DNA of 64,000 nt from Lysobacter sp. S4-A87 (GTDB lineage Bacteria > Pseudomonadota > Gammaproteobacteria > Xanthomonadales > Xanthomonadaceae). The position numbers and the translations under genes were made by a program. The number at the start of each line of letters is the position of its first letter. Within the stretch, counting starts at the first letter, position 1. The notes beneath the pieces were generated by a model. That model ran no database searches. It saw only the letters and a list, made by a program, of their open reading frames with translations, and was not told the DNA's origin. Shown here in pieces: positions 58,363-64,000 of the stretch. Location of the stretch: the NCBI RefSeq assembly GCF_022637455.1, contig NZ_CP093341.1:1364001-1428000 (forward strand), read 5' to 3'.

Positions 58363-58641
58363 CTACGGGTAGACGACGACAGCAAAGCCTGTCTCCAGTG
58401 CATCACGGAAAGCCCCGGCTTCTGGAGTGTCTTTTGCTTGAAACTGCTCATGATTAGTGACGTCCTTGTACCGATCAATAGCCATTGAGGCCCAGCCGAG
58501 GTCGGCGAGCTCGCGGGAGGCGACCTCCTCCAGCTCGTCGTCGCTGTGAACGTTTACGAAGAGAAGCGCCGGCAATGATGTGCCGGCGGCGTACTTCTCG
58601 TGACGGGATCCGGCGACCAAAGTTGCGCTTGCGAGGATCAT
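58363..58641 (-). CDS. Small hypothetical protein (cassette)
   Basis: 92 residues, MILASATLVAGSRHEKYAAG at the start, acidic middle (NVHSDDELEEVASRELADLG) and YP end. A family resembling small DUF-type cassette proteins, not recognised. It has its own TAG stop 10 bp before the attC. No signal peptide is evident. Confidence 0.6.
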   Translation of the reverse strand: MILASATLVAGSRHEKYAAGTSLPALLFVNVHSDDELEEVASRELADLGWASMAIDRYKDVTNHEQFQAKDTPEAGAFRDALETGFAVVVYP

Positions 58642-58650
58642 TAGTGCGGC

Positions 58651-58710
58651 ACCTAACGCCTGAATTAAGCCGAGCCGCGAAGCGGCCTCGGCTTGAATGA
58701 ATTGTTAGCG
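58651..58710 (-). repeat. attC site
   Basis: ACCTAAC and GTTAGCG with CCGAGCCGCGAAGCGGCCTCGG, a symmetric change that restores pairing (CTCGG to CCGAG). Confidence 0.93.
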
Positions 58711-59153
58711 CGCTTGCTGCGAGGCTGATACTTCACCCGGCAGACATAGGCCCCGTCCTCGGACTCTAGATTGGTGGATAGCCAGAACTCATAGGTGCCG
58801 GGAACTGTAAAGACAGGCTCCGGTGAGGAGCCAGTGCTCCACTCCAACCCAGCGAGCTCCGCTACACGAATCCGAATCTCCGTAGTTGCTCCCAATTGAT
58901 CTGGAGACATAAGGGGCTTCATTGCCTCCGGAGGTAGACCTACAACCAAGAAGTGCGGGGCTTTGCTACCAGGGCGACGAACGGCCAGCTCTCGTAGGGC
59001 GTCGGAATGCTTGTAGAGCACGAGAGTGTCGTCTGGGCCAACAACATTTGGGGTGCACCGGAACACGTCGGGGCTAGTCCAAAATGGAGTTGGTGGGGCG
59101 TCACTTTGCGCAGCCAATGCAGCTAGTGCCAAAACTGTGAGGATCTTTCCCAT
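58665..59153 (-). CDS. Exported hypothetical protein ending in attC (cassette)
   Basis: 162 residues. Signal peptide (KILTVLALAALAAQSDA), then a beta-rich soluble region with EPVFTVPGTYEFWLSTN near the end, likely periplasmic. The frame ends NNSFKPRPLRGSA inside attC (58710). No family recognised. Confidence 0.65.
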   Translation of the reverse strand: MGKILTVLALAALAAQSDAPPTPFWTSPDVFRCTPNVVGPDDTLVLYKHSDALRELAVRRPGSKAPHFLVVGLPPEAMKPLMSPDQLGATTEIRIRVAELAGLEWSTGSSPEPVFTVPGTYEFWLSTNLESEDGAYVCRVKYQPRSKRANNSFKPRPLRGSA

Positions 59154-59156
59154 GCG

Positions 59157-59216
59157 CGCTAACGCCTGAATTAAGCCGAGCCACGAAGTGGCTTCGGCTT
59201 GAATGAAATGTTAGCC
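59157..59216 (-). repeat. attC site
   Basis: CGCTAAC and GTTAGCC with CCGAGCCACGAAGTGGCTTCGG: the loop-proximal pair G-C is A-T, both sides changed together. Confidence 0.93.
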
Positions 59217-59220
59217 ATGA

Positions 59221-59709
59221 CTACCACCGTGTGCCAGCCTCGGTGATTAATCCGAGACGAGCGGATAAACGGTTGGAATCCCATTTGTAGTTTGGGTGCC
59301 TTTCTCTAAGCAAGAACCGACCAGCTATACGAGCGGGCACTGTGCGATCGATTGAGGGTAGCTGCTCCAAACCTGGCCCAAGCTCCTGTATAGCGGGGCC
59401 TTCTAGCACCACTGAGCCAATCCCCACTCCGGACTCTAGGGCCTCTCGAGTGAGGAACAGTGTTAGCTGGTGCCTATCACCACCAACCCATCCAGAAACG
59501 ATTACGAGCTTGCCATCGTAGAACTGTGGATTGGTAAGGAGCTGCGTGCCAGTGATGCCGCAATAGATCCTGTCCGCTCGATTGGACATAAAGATGCATG
59601 CGCCTGGTGGTGCCTCCCACTTTCCGTCCTTAGGGAACTCCGGCTGAGGCGAGGAGCAGCCAGAAAGCAAGCAAAGAAGGAGCACGAGCGACGGGGATCT
59701 CCGGGTCAT
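59221..59709 (-). CDS. Lipoprotein of unknown function (cassette)
   Basis: 162 residues. Lipobox LLSGC (about residues 14-18) predicts an acylated, envelope-located protein. The mature part has no recognised domain (IYCGITGTQLLTNPQFYDGKLVIVSGWVGGD). Own TAG stop. Resembles proteins seen in other xanthomonad cassettes only in its secretion signal. Confidence 0.7.
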   Translation of the reverse strand: MTRRSPSLVLLLCLLSGCSSPQPEFPKDGKWEAPPGACIFMSNRADRIYCGITGTQLLTNPQFYDGKLVIVSGWVGGDRHQLTLFLTREALESGVGIGSVVLEGPAIQELGPGLEQLPSIDRTVPARIAGRFLLRERHPNYKWDSNRLSARLGLITEAGTRW

Positions 59710-59769
59710 GGCTAACGCCTGAGTTAAGCCGAGCCGCGAAGCGGCTTCGGCTTGAATGAACTGTTAGAG
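59710..59769 (-). repeat. attC site
   Basis: GGCTAAC and GTTAGAG around CCGAGCCGCGAAGCGGCTTCGG; AATGAACTG arm. Confidence 0.94.
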
Positions 59770-60092
59770 TCCGACCAGCGGAACTCAAGCAGCCCACCTG
59801 GAATGACCTGGCGGGCAGGAGCGTCCGCCGGAGCAATACATTCGGCTTCAGGGTCAGATTTGAAGTTGGCCAGTACCCGAGCAACTGGCTCGCCTTCAAC
59901 AAATCCGCTGGCGCTGGTGTATGTGGATGAGAACTGGAGAAAAGCGGATTTAGCTATCCGCTCTAGGACACTGCCGAAGGTCTCTTTTCTGGAGATGCGG
60001 AGTGTGAGTTCAAGTGGCATGGTCTGATCATCTGCGGCGCAGACTGATTCACGTGTGACCCTGATCTCATCCACTGTGCACTCCATAGACAT
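59724..60092 (-). CDS. Hypothetical protein ending in attC (cassette)
   Basis: 122 residues starting MSMECTVDEIRV. No signal peptide or membrane helix. LTLRISRKETFGSVLERIAKSAFLQFSSTYTSASGFVEGEP suggests an alpha/beta fold. It lacks its own stop and ends NSSFKPKPLRGSA in the attC. The function is unknown. Confidence 0.6.
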   Translation of the reverse strand: MSMECTVDEIRVTRESVCAADDQTMPLELTLRISRKETFGSVLERIAKSAFLQFSSTYTSASGFVEGEPVARVLANFKSDPEAECIAPADAPARQVIPGGLLEFRWSDSNSSFKPKPLRGSA

Positions 60093-60101
60093 TGCTGAGG
60101 G

Positions 60102-60161
60102 CTCTAACGCCAGAGTTAAGCCGCACCGCGGAGCGGTGTCGGCTTGAATGAATTGTTAGGC
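60102..60161 (-). repeat. attC site
   Basis: CTCTAAC and GTTAGGC with CCGCACCGCGGAGCGGTGTCGG: paired A/T change relative to the GCGCC form. Confidence 0.93.
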
Positions 60162-60503
60162 GCCATTGCCCACGACGGAACTGACGCCCTTGTTGAGTTG
60201 CCACACGCCGAAGAATACCAGCGCACCACCAAGTACAACTCCAGAGCCAAATAGCAACATCCGGGGCCAGAGGTCCGGCCGGCCAGGCTGGTCTCCAACG
60301 ACGACAAACCCCATGAGAAGGATAGGCGTGAGCCCTCCAATGATCATGTTGGCGCATGCCCCGGCGATCCAAAGCACCTCTTTGGCGGAGCTCCAAGCGG
60401 ATCGGTTGAACTTGCGGATAGCCTGGAAGATGAAGCCCGAGGAGACGGAAAGACCGCTCACGTAGCCAGCACCGAATAGAGCAAGGATTTCGATGACTTT
60501 CAT
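60156..60503 (-). CDS. Three-helix membrane protein (cassette)
   Basis: 115 residues. Three hydrophobic segments (IEILALFGAGYVSGLSVSSGF, VLWIAGACANMIIGGLTPILLMGFVVV, LLFGSGVVLGGALVFFGVW). The start ATG is 1 bp from the next attC, so no upstream leader exists. Stop TAA is supplied by the attC core GTTAGGC. Unknown. Confidence 0.65.
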   Translation of the reverse strand: MKVIEILALFGAGYVSGLSVSSGFIFQAIRKFNRSAWSSAKEVLWIAGACANMIIGGLTPILLMGFVVVGDQPGRPDLWPRMLLFGSGVVLGGALVFFGVWQLNKGVSSVVGNGA

Positions 60504-60504
60504 C

Positions 60505-60574
60505 GCCTAACGCCAGAGTTAAGCCGACACCAAGCGCGTAGCGATTGGTGTTCGGCTTGAATGACTTGTTAGGC
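60505..60574 (-). repeat. attC site, 70-bp subtype
   Basis: GCCTAAC and GTTAGGC with an extended stem CCGACACCAAGCGCGTAGCG / GATTGGTGTTCGG and ATGACTTG right arm. Same subtype at 61485 and 63901. Confidence 0.93.
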
Positions 60575-60821
60575 CTTAGCGCCCTAACCGCAGCCCAGAA
60601 ACTGCGGCCGGCTGCAGTGCCATGACCTAACTCCAGGCGGAAATGTATCAGCTCGCCGGGCCTGGCGCCGCCGGAGACGGGGGCCCGACCGAAGCGGGAG
60701 AAATGCCGCTGGCAATGACAGAGGCTGGGGGCGTTGTGCGCACCACCGAAGCACATAGCCGGACGCGTACCCGCTGCCACAGCATGTCGATTCCGGACCG
60801 GCCGCAACGCTGCGACTACAG
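60575..60821 (-). other. Cassette body without a supportable gene, copy 1
   Basis: 247 bp, about 98% the same as 63654-63900. A minus-strand frame (start 60807) and a plus-strand frame (60643-60834) are open, but of the five base differences between copies all change a residue in the minus frame and two of the three in the plus frame, so neither shows selection for protein. It may carry a promoter or RNA; none is evident. Confidence 0.7.
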
Positions 60822-60881
60822 GCCTAACGCCTGAGTTAAGGGGAGCCGCGAAGCGGCTTCCCCTTGAATGAATTGTTAGGC
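60822..60881 (-). repeat. attC site with compensatory stem changes
   Basis: TTAAGGGGAGCCGCGAAGCGGCTTCCCCTTGAA in place of TTAAGCCGAG...CTTCGGCTTGAA: CCG to GGG on one arm, CGG to CCC on the other, pairing kept. Confidence 0.94.
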
Positions 60882-60932
60882 ACCAACCGCTGGAGCAGCA
60901 AGCGCCGACCTTGAGTGACCTGACGCAAAAGA

Positions 60933-61148
60933 CTAACCACGCTTTGACGGGCTGCCAAGCAAGGTTGCAAGCAATGCGCCGACGCCTATGACGGCAGCCA
61001 GTAGCGCAACAAGAATGGCCCCGGTAGCGGTGAGACTTGGATAAGAAAGCGCTGGGCAGTCATAGCCACAGCCAGTCCAGACGTAGAGCCCGCGGAATCC
61101 GAGGGCAAGGCCGATCAGCACTAATGCAATTGCGATGTACTTGGCCAT
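60933..61148 (-). CDS. Two-helix membrane protein (cassette)
   Basis: 71 residues. MAKYIAIALVLIGLALGFRGLYVW and ATGAILVALLAAVIGVGALLATLL are membrane helices joined by a loop with two Cys (TGCGYDCP). Own TAG stop. Unknown function. Confidence 0.65.
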   Translation of the reverse strand: MAKYIAIALVLIGLALGFRGLYVWTGCGYDCPALSYPSLTATGAILVALLAAVIGVGALLATLLGSPSKRG

Positions 61149-61151
61149 GGT

Positions 61152-61211
61152 GCCTAACGCCAGAGTTAAGCCGCACCGCGGAGCGGTGTCGGCTTGAATG
61201 AATTGTTAGGC
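61152..61211 (-). repeat. attC site
   Basis: GCCTAAC and GTTAGGC with CCGCACCGCGGAGCGGTGTCGG. Confidence 0.94.
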
Positions 61212-61481
61212 CCCAGCCAGCGCTGTGACCGACTCGACTGTGATGCTGCCATTGAACCCCTCGACAATGCACGCTGCGATGGCATCCGAGAACTCGTCCG
61301 TCAGGGCAGAGCCATCCGAGTCATAGTCATTGTCCGCTTGCAGCAGCAGCCGAGAGCCGTCCCAGGAGCATTGAACGTTCTGGTGCCATGGTCGGTGCTT
61401 GAACTCCTCGGCGATGTCACAGACGGCAGCGGCGCCGACGTGCTCAGGGACTCCACTACAGGCAAGCTTTACTCGGTACAT
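61206..61481 (-). CDS. Small hypothetical protein (cassette)
   Basis: 91 residues, MYRVKLACSGVPEHVGAAAV start. Two-layer alpha/beta look (QCSWDGSRLLLQADNDYDSDGSALTDEFSDAIAACI). The ATG at 61481 is 4 bp from the next attC; the stop TAA is supplied by GTTAGGC. No family recognised. Confidence 0.6.
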   Translation of the reverse strand: MYRVKLACSGVPEHVGAAAVCDIAEEFKHRPWHQNVQCSWDGSRLLLQADNDYDSDGSALTDEFSDAIAACIVEGFNGSITVESVTALAGA

Positions 61482-61484
61482 GGG

Positions 61485-61554
61485 GCCTAACGCCTGAGCT
61501 AAGCCGACACCAAGCGCGTAGCGATTGGTGTTCGGCTTGAATGACTTGTTAGGC
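61485..61554 (-). repeat. attC site, 70-bp subtype
   Basis: GCCTAAC and GTTAGGC with the CACCAAGCGCGTAGCGATTGGTG stem; GCCTGAGCTAAG arm. Confidence 0.93.
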
Positions 61555-61818
61555 CCCGCCGGATGACTGCGGCGCCCGCTTAGTGCCTGGCAGGTATCCC
61601 TTGACGGCGCCAATGATCGAGACGATGGCAGAGCCAACAAACACGTAGGACTGGAGCCACGCCACCGATGCGCCCGCAACCCTCCCAGCTTCAAAGGCCT
61701 TCTGCGGATCAGTCTCGCCCGCGCCCGCCACCATGCCAGCAATCATTGCAATCAGAAGGCCAATGACGACGTTCAGACCAATGAACCATAAGAATCCAAA
61801 TACAATCTTACGAAGCAT
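61549..61818 (-). CDS. Two- or three-helix membrane protein (cassette)
   Basis: 89 residues. Helices IVFGFLWFIGLNVVIGLLIAMIAGMVAG and YVFVGSAIVSIIGAVKGYL, then a short polar tail (GTKRAPQSSGGA). Stop TAA lies in GTTAGGC. Resembles glycine-zipper-like small membrane proteins of cassettes; unknown. Confidence 0.65.
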   Translation of the reverse strand: MLRKIVFGFLWFIGLNVVIGLLIAMIAGMVAGAGETDPQKAFEAGRVAGASVAWLQSYVFVGSAIVSIIGAVKGYLPGTKRAPQSSGGA

Positions 61819-61835
61819 GAACGCCCCCCCTGTGG

Positions 61836-61895
61836 GCCTAACGCCAGAATTAAGCCGAGCCGCGATGCGGCTTCGGCTTGAATGAATTGTTAGCT
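61836..61895 (-). repeat. attC site
   Basis: GCCTAAC and GTTAGCT with CCGAGCCGCGATGCGGCTTCGG; the tip has A-to-T. Confidence 0.94.
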
Positions 61896-62249
61896 GCCAC
61901 CGGCAAAAACTACCGAAGGCGCGCCTTTGGATGCCTCAGTCTCGGCGTAGAACCTGCCGCCACCGGTGCCTATTACAAGAAGCCCATCGCCGAGACCCAT
62001 GGCGCGGTGAGCCTCGGCCCAAGTGGCCGCCCTGAACCCTCTGGGGCTGGAAAGGATCAAACAGGACTCAGACGGCTCGTAGCTGCACCTGCCATTGGCG
62101 AGTGACGCCTCAAACAGATCGTCAGGGTTGTGGCAGACACGGGCGAGCAGCTTGTCCGGCTTCTTTTCCGCCTCATGCACGAAGCGATCGCGGAACTCCG
62201 GCCTGACAAAGGCCGACGCGAATGCCTCCAAGGTTTCCTTGTCACCCAT
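61890..62249 (-). CDS. Hypothetical protein (cassette)
   Basis: 119 residues, MGDKETLEAFASAFVRPEFRD. No signal or membrane segment. The N-terminal half is helical and charged (RDRFVHEAEKKPDKLLARVC), the C-terminal half has GLGDGLLVIGTGGGRFYAETEASKG. TAA stop from GTTAGCT. A cytoplasmic protein of unknown function; the N-terminal part recalls SMI1-like immunity proteins only vaguely. Confidence 0.6.
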   Translation of the reverse strand: MGDKETLEAFASAFVRPEFRDRFVHEAEKKPDKLLARVCHNPDDLFEASLANGRCSYEPSESCLILSSPRGFRAATWAEAHRAMGLGDGLLVIGTGGGRFYAETEASKGAPSVVFAGGS

Positions 62250-62252
62250 AGC

Positions 62253-62312
62253 AGCTAACGCCTGAGTTAAGCCGAGCCACGAAGTGGCTTCGGCTTGAAT
62301 GAATTGTTAGGG
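62253..62312 (-). repeat. attC site
   Basis: AGCTAAC and GTTAGGG with CCGAGCCACGAAGTGGCTTCGG. Confidence 0.93.
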
Positions 62313-63044
62313 CCCGTTCTTTGGCCGTCGGAGGTCACAGCGCGAAACATCATCAGCGCTTGCACTGGGAACAGAGTGAAGTGTCATGCAGTACTCGTAC
62401 TCCACGATCTCCGGGACAGCGCCTTTTTCGCGAAGGGACGACACAGCAGCCTCAGCCTTTCGATAGTCACGGCGCACGAGCGCCGAAATATTGGCCGCCA
62501 GAACTGCGTCCGACCCGTACTTGCGATCAATCAGCAGGGATGTGATCACATAGATTGCATCAAACTGATAGCGAGGACTGAGAGGTAGATTGTCGGAGAA
62601 CTCTGGAATGAGTGCGCATTCTGCCGTGCTCCCCTTACCCTGGCAGTTCAGGCTCAATAGTTGTTCCGCGTCCTGATGTTTGCCAAGCACGTCCAAGGCG
62701 ACGGCGCGCTGATAGTTTCGATACGCCTGCAGGTCTGGCCTTGGACTCTTGCCCACCTTCTCGTTGAACTGCAGAGATTTCCGGGCATCCGAAATATCGT
62801 GATTGAGGTAGGCACGCGTCAAGTAGATGTCTGCCAGAATGGCGTTGGCAAGCAGTGCGTCGTCCGCATCATCCGACTCGGCCAGCCTAGACAAACTGGT
62901 GAGCGCCTCGATATCGCTACCACCGTCATAGGCTCTCATTGCATTGCTATAGAGATCTTCCCGTCCAGGCGCCCCGCGCTGCGAGCACGCTATCAGCGAG
63001 CCTACAGCCAGCACCATTGCCAGCCGAATGATCGAAATCACCAA
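62307..63044 (-). CDS. TPR/Sel1-like lipoprotein, TTG or GTG start (cassette)
   Basis: 245 residues. Lipobox in VGSLIAC (about residue 20). The body is helical with SEL1- or TPR-like repeats (EDLYSNAMRAYDGGSDIEALTSLSRLAESDDAD; ALLANAILADIYLTRAYLN). The frame starts with TTG 63044 (GGGGAG seven bases upstream) or GTG 63041; no ATG gives the signal sequence. TAA stop from GTTAGGG. Likely an envelope protein; function unknown. Largest cassette gene. Confidence 0.65.
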   Translation of the reverse strand: MVISIIRLAMVLAVGSLIACSQRGAPGREDLYSNAMRAYDGGSDIEALTSLSRLAESDDADDALLANAILADIYLTRAYLNHDISDARKSLQFNEKVGKSPRPDLQAYRNYQRAVALDVLGKHQDAEQLLSLNCQGKGSTAECALIPEFSDNLPLSPRYQFDAIYVITSLLIDRKYGSDAVLAANISALVRRDYRKAEAAVSSLREKGAVPEIVEYEYCMTLHSVPSASADDVSRCDLRRPKNGP

Positions 63045-63075
63045 GTCAGACTCCCCTGCATTGCGCCCGGTGTGG

Positions 63076-63135
63076 GCCTAACGCCTGAGTTAAGCCGAGC
63101 CGCGAAGCGGCTTCGGCTTGAACGAATTGTTAGGC
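63076..63135 (-). repeat. attC site
   Basis: GCCTAAC and GTTAGGC with CCGAGCCGCGAAGCGGCTTCGG; right arm AACGAATTG. Confidence 0.95.
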
Positions 63136-63141
63136 GCCGAC

Positions 63142-63585
63142 CTAGTCACGGCAAGCGCTGACATAAACACTGAACTGTAGTTGGCGATCAGGTAGGGAGG
63201 CGATCTGTAGGGGCTCGCCGAAATCCTGATAGGGCACGACGGCCTCCAGCCGCCCCTTCGGCGGAACCTGCAGCTTCCCACCGCAGCCACCCGGGCAATA
63301 GCGGGACATCAGTGAATTTCCGGCGCGGGAAAATGCGAGATCTCCGGACACTACGAACATCGGGTCACCGCTCGCCCGGCCTGTCGGCCATGCGCCTTCC
63401 GCCAGGCATAGCGCTCTTGAGTCTTGGGAAGAGAGCACGAGCTTGAAGCGCTGTTGGGCTGGCTCGTCTTGGATGTCCAGGCGGTACGAAGCGGGCGCTG
63501 TATCGCGTCCCGGTACGCTGCAGGCGGAGAGGCACGCTAAGGTCAGCGCGCCTATTGCGAACTTCACGGAGTTCAGAAGATGCAT
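63142..63585 (-). CDS. Lipoprotein of unknown function (cassette)
   Basis: 147 residues. Signal with lipobox LSAC (about residue 22), then a beta-rich domain (SYRLDIQDEPAQQRFKLVLSSQ; YCPGGCGGKLQVPPKG). Cys residues CLAEG and CPGGC could pair. Own TAG stop 6 bp after the attC core. Envelope protein, unknown role. Confidence 0.7.
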   Translation of the reverse strand: MHLLNSVKFAIGALTLACLSACSVPGRDTAPASYRLDIQDEPAQQRFKLVLSSQDSRALCLAEGAWPTGRASGDPMFVVSGDLAFSRAGNSLMSRYCPGGCGGKLQVPPKGRLEAVVPYQDFGEPLQIASLPDRQLQFSVYVSACRD

Positions 63586-63593
63586 GTTCCGAC

Positions 63594-63653
63594 GCCTAAC
63601 GCCAGAGTTAAGCCGCGCCGCGGAGCGGCGTCGGCTTGAATGACTTGTTAGGC
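63594..63653 (-). repeat. attC site (GCGCC form)
   Basis: GCCTAAC and GTTAGGC with CCGCGCCGCGGAGCGGCGTCGG; ATGACTTG right arm. Confidence 0.94.
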
Positions 63654-63900
63654 CTTAGCGCCCTAACCGGAGCCCAGAAACTGCGGCCGGCTGCAGTGCC
63701 ATGACCTAACCCCAGGCGGAAATGTATCAGCTCGCCGGGCCTGGCGCCGCCGGAGACGGGGGCCCGACCGAAGCGGGAGAAATGCCGCTGGCAATGACCG
63801 AGGATGGGGGCGTTGTGCGCACCACCGAAGCACATAGCCGGACGCGTACCCGCTGCCAGAGCATGTCGATTCCGGACCGGCCGCAACGCTGCGACTACAG
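63654..63900 (-). other. Cassette body without a supportable gene, copy 2
   Basis: Five differences from copy 1 (60575-60821) over 247 bp; here beside a 60-bp attC rather than the 70-bp subtype. The minus-strand frame from 63886 ends KSFKPTPLRGAA in the attC. Coding seems unlikely from the substitution pattern. Confidence 0.7.
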
Positions 63901-63970
63901 GCCTAACGCCTGAGTTAAGCCGACACCAAGCGCGTAGCGATTGGTGTTCGGCTTGAATGACTTGTTAGGC
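63901..63970 (-). repeat. attC site, 70-bp subtype
   Basis: GCCTAAC and GTTAGGC with the CACCAAGCGCGTAGCGATTGGTG stem. Confidence 0.93.
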
Positions 63971-64000
63971 CTAGCGCCGTGACCGGAGCCGAGAACTGCA
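63971..64000 (-). other. Start of a third, diverged cassette body (cut by the window)
   Basis: CTAGCGCCGTGACCGGAGCC aligns with CTTAGCGCCCTAACCGGAGCC of copies 1 and 2. Only 30 bp are visible. Confidence 0.5.

Larger units (their letters stand above)
54600..64000. mobile_element. Chromosomal (sedentary) integron cassette array, distal part
   Basis: 17 well-formed attC sites and about four degenerate ones delimit small minus-strand genes, more AT-rich than the flanking chromosome. attC sites read on the minus strand as TAACAATTCATTCAAGCCG...CGGCTTAACTCAGGCGTTA, the standard cassette orientation. Cassettes are therefore transcribed leftward, and attI and the integrase should lie right of 64000. 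The left end is the oldest part by the usual model and is the most decayed. Confidence 0.93.

Noticed and set aside
60067-60807. 246-codon minus-strand frame crossing an attC
   Set aside because: It fuses the gene-less cassette to the next one; substitutions between cassette copies do not preserve it.
61878-62105. Plus-strand 75-codon frame inside a cassette
   Set aside because: Antisense to the 61890-62249 gene; no start signal.
54600-64000. CRISPR array as explanation for the repeats
   Set aside because: Spacing is 300-800 bp with genes between, and the repeats carry attC cores and co-varying stems.

Overview
The window looks like a chromosomal segment of a high-GC gammaproteobacterium of the Xanthomonadaceae/Lysobacteraceae (a Lysobacter- or Luteimonas-like organism). 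I infer this from the gene order thrS-infC-rpmI-rplT-pheS-pheT-ihfA-merR, the minor-pilin cluster fimT-pilV-pilW-pilX-pilY1-pilE, a very large Oar-like TonB-dependent receptor, petABC next to sspA/sspB, and an integron array of the xanthomonad attC type. The species cannot be fixed from the sequence alone.

Layout: 0.1-8.3 kb is the translation operon, read leftward and headed by a thrS leader that appears to be a threonine attenuator (promoter, 8-codon peptide with three adjacent Thr codons, GC-rich terminator). infC seems to start at AUC. 8.2-10.4 kb holds tRNA-Val and uvrB. 10.5-19.7 kb holds type IV pilus minor pilins and PilY1 on the minus strand, a second FimT/GspH pseudopilin and tRNA-Asn on the plus strand, and a LytS-type histidine kinase. 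19.7-31.4 kb is housekeeping: ppnN, an Oar-like receptor, marC, yciK, grxD, sodB, purEK, a Trm112-like protein, nadC, and a two-FHA membrane protein. 31.5-39.3 kb holds sspBA, the bc1 complex petABC, two paralogous lytic transglycosylases and miaB. 39.4-45.0 kb holds an amidohydrolase and a TetR/HlyD/ABC-2 export operon. 45.5-52.7 kb holds phoH-ybeY-corC, a DUF4105 protein, corA and cstA-ybdD. 52.8-54.4 kb holds small membrane proteins, one of them a cold-shock/TM/Excalibur fusion.

From about 54.6 kb to the right edge lies a chromosomal (sedentary) integron cassette array: 17 well-formed attC sites of about 60 or 70 bp, with at least four degenerate ones at the left (distal) end. attC orientation and the minus-strand cassette genes put the integrase gene to the right of position 64000, outside the window. 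Cassettes encode mostly small secreted, lipoprotein or membrane proteins of unknown function. The decayed distal end carries homologues of two ubiquinone-biosynthesis proteins (Coq7-like and Coq4-like), a MazG-like pyrophosphohydrolase, a YCII-like protein and a fragment of a PaaI-type thioesterase. Two near-identical cassette bodies without a convincing gene sit beside different attC sites, and a third begins at the window edge. The array is visibly more AT-rich than the rest.

The observations I rate highest are the thrS threonine attenuator, the Coq7/Coq4 cassettes, the compensatory base changes in one attC stem, the attC-encoded shared C-terminal tail of several cassette proteins, and the duplicated gene-less cassette.
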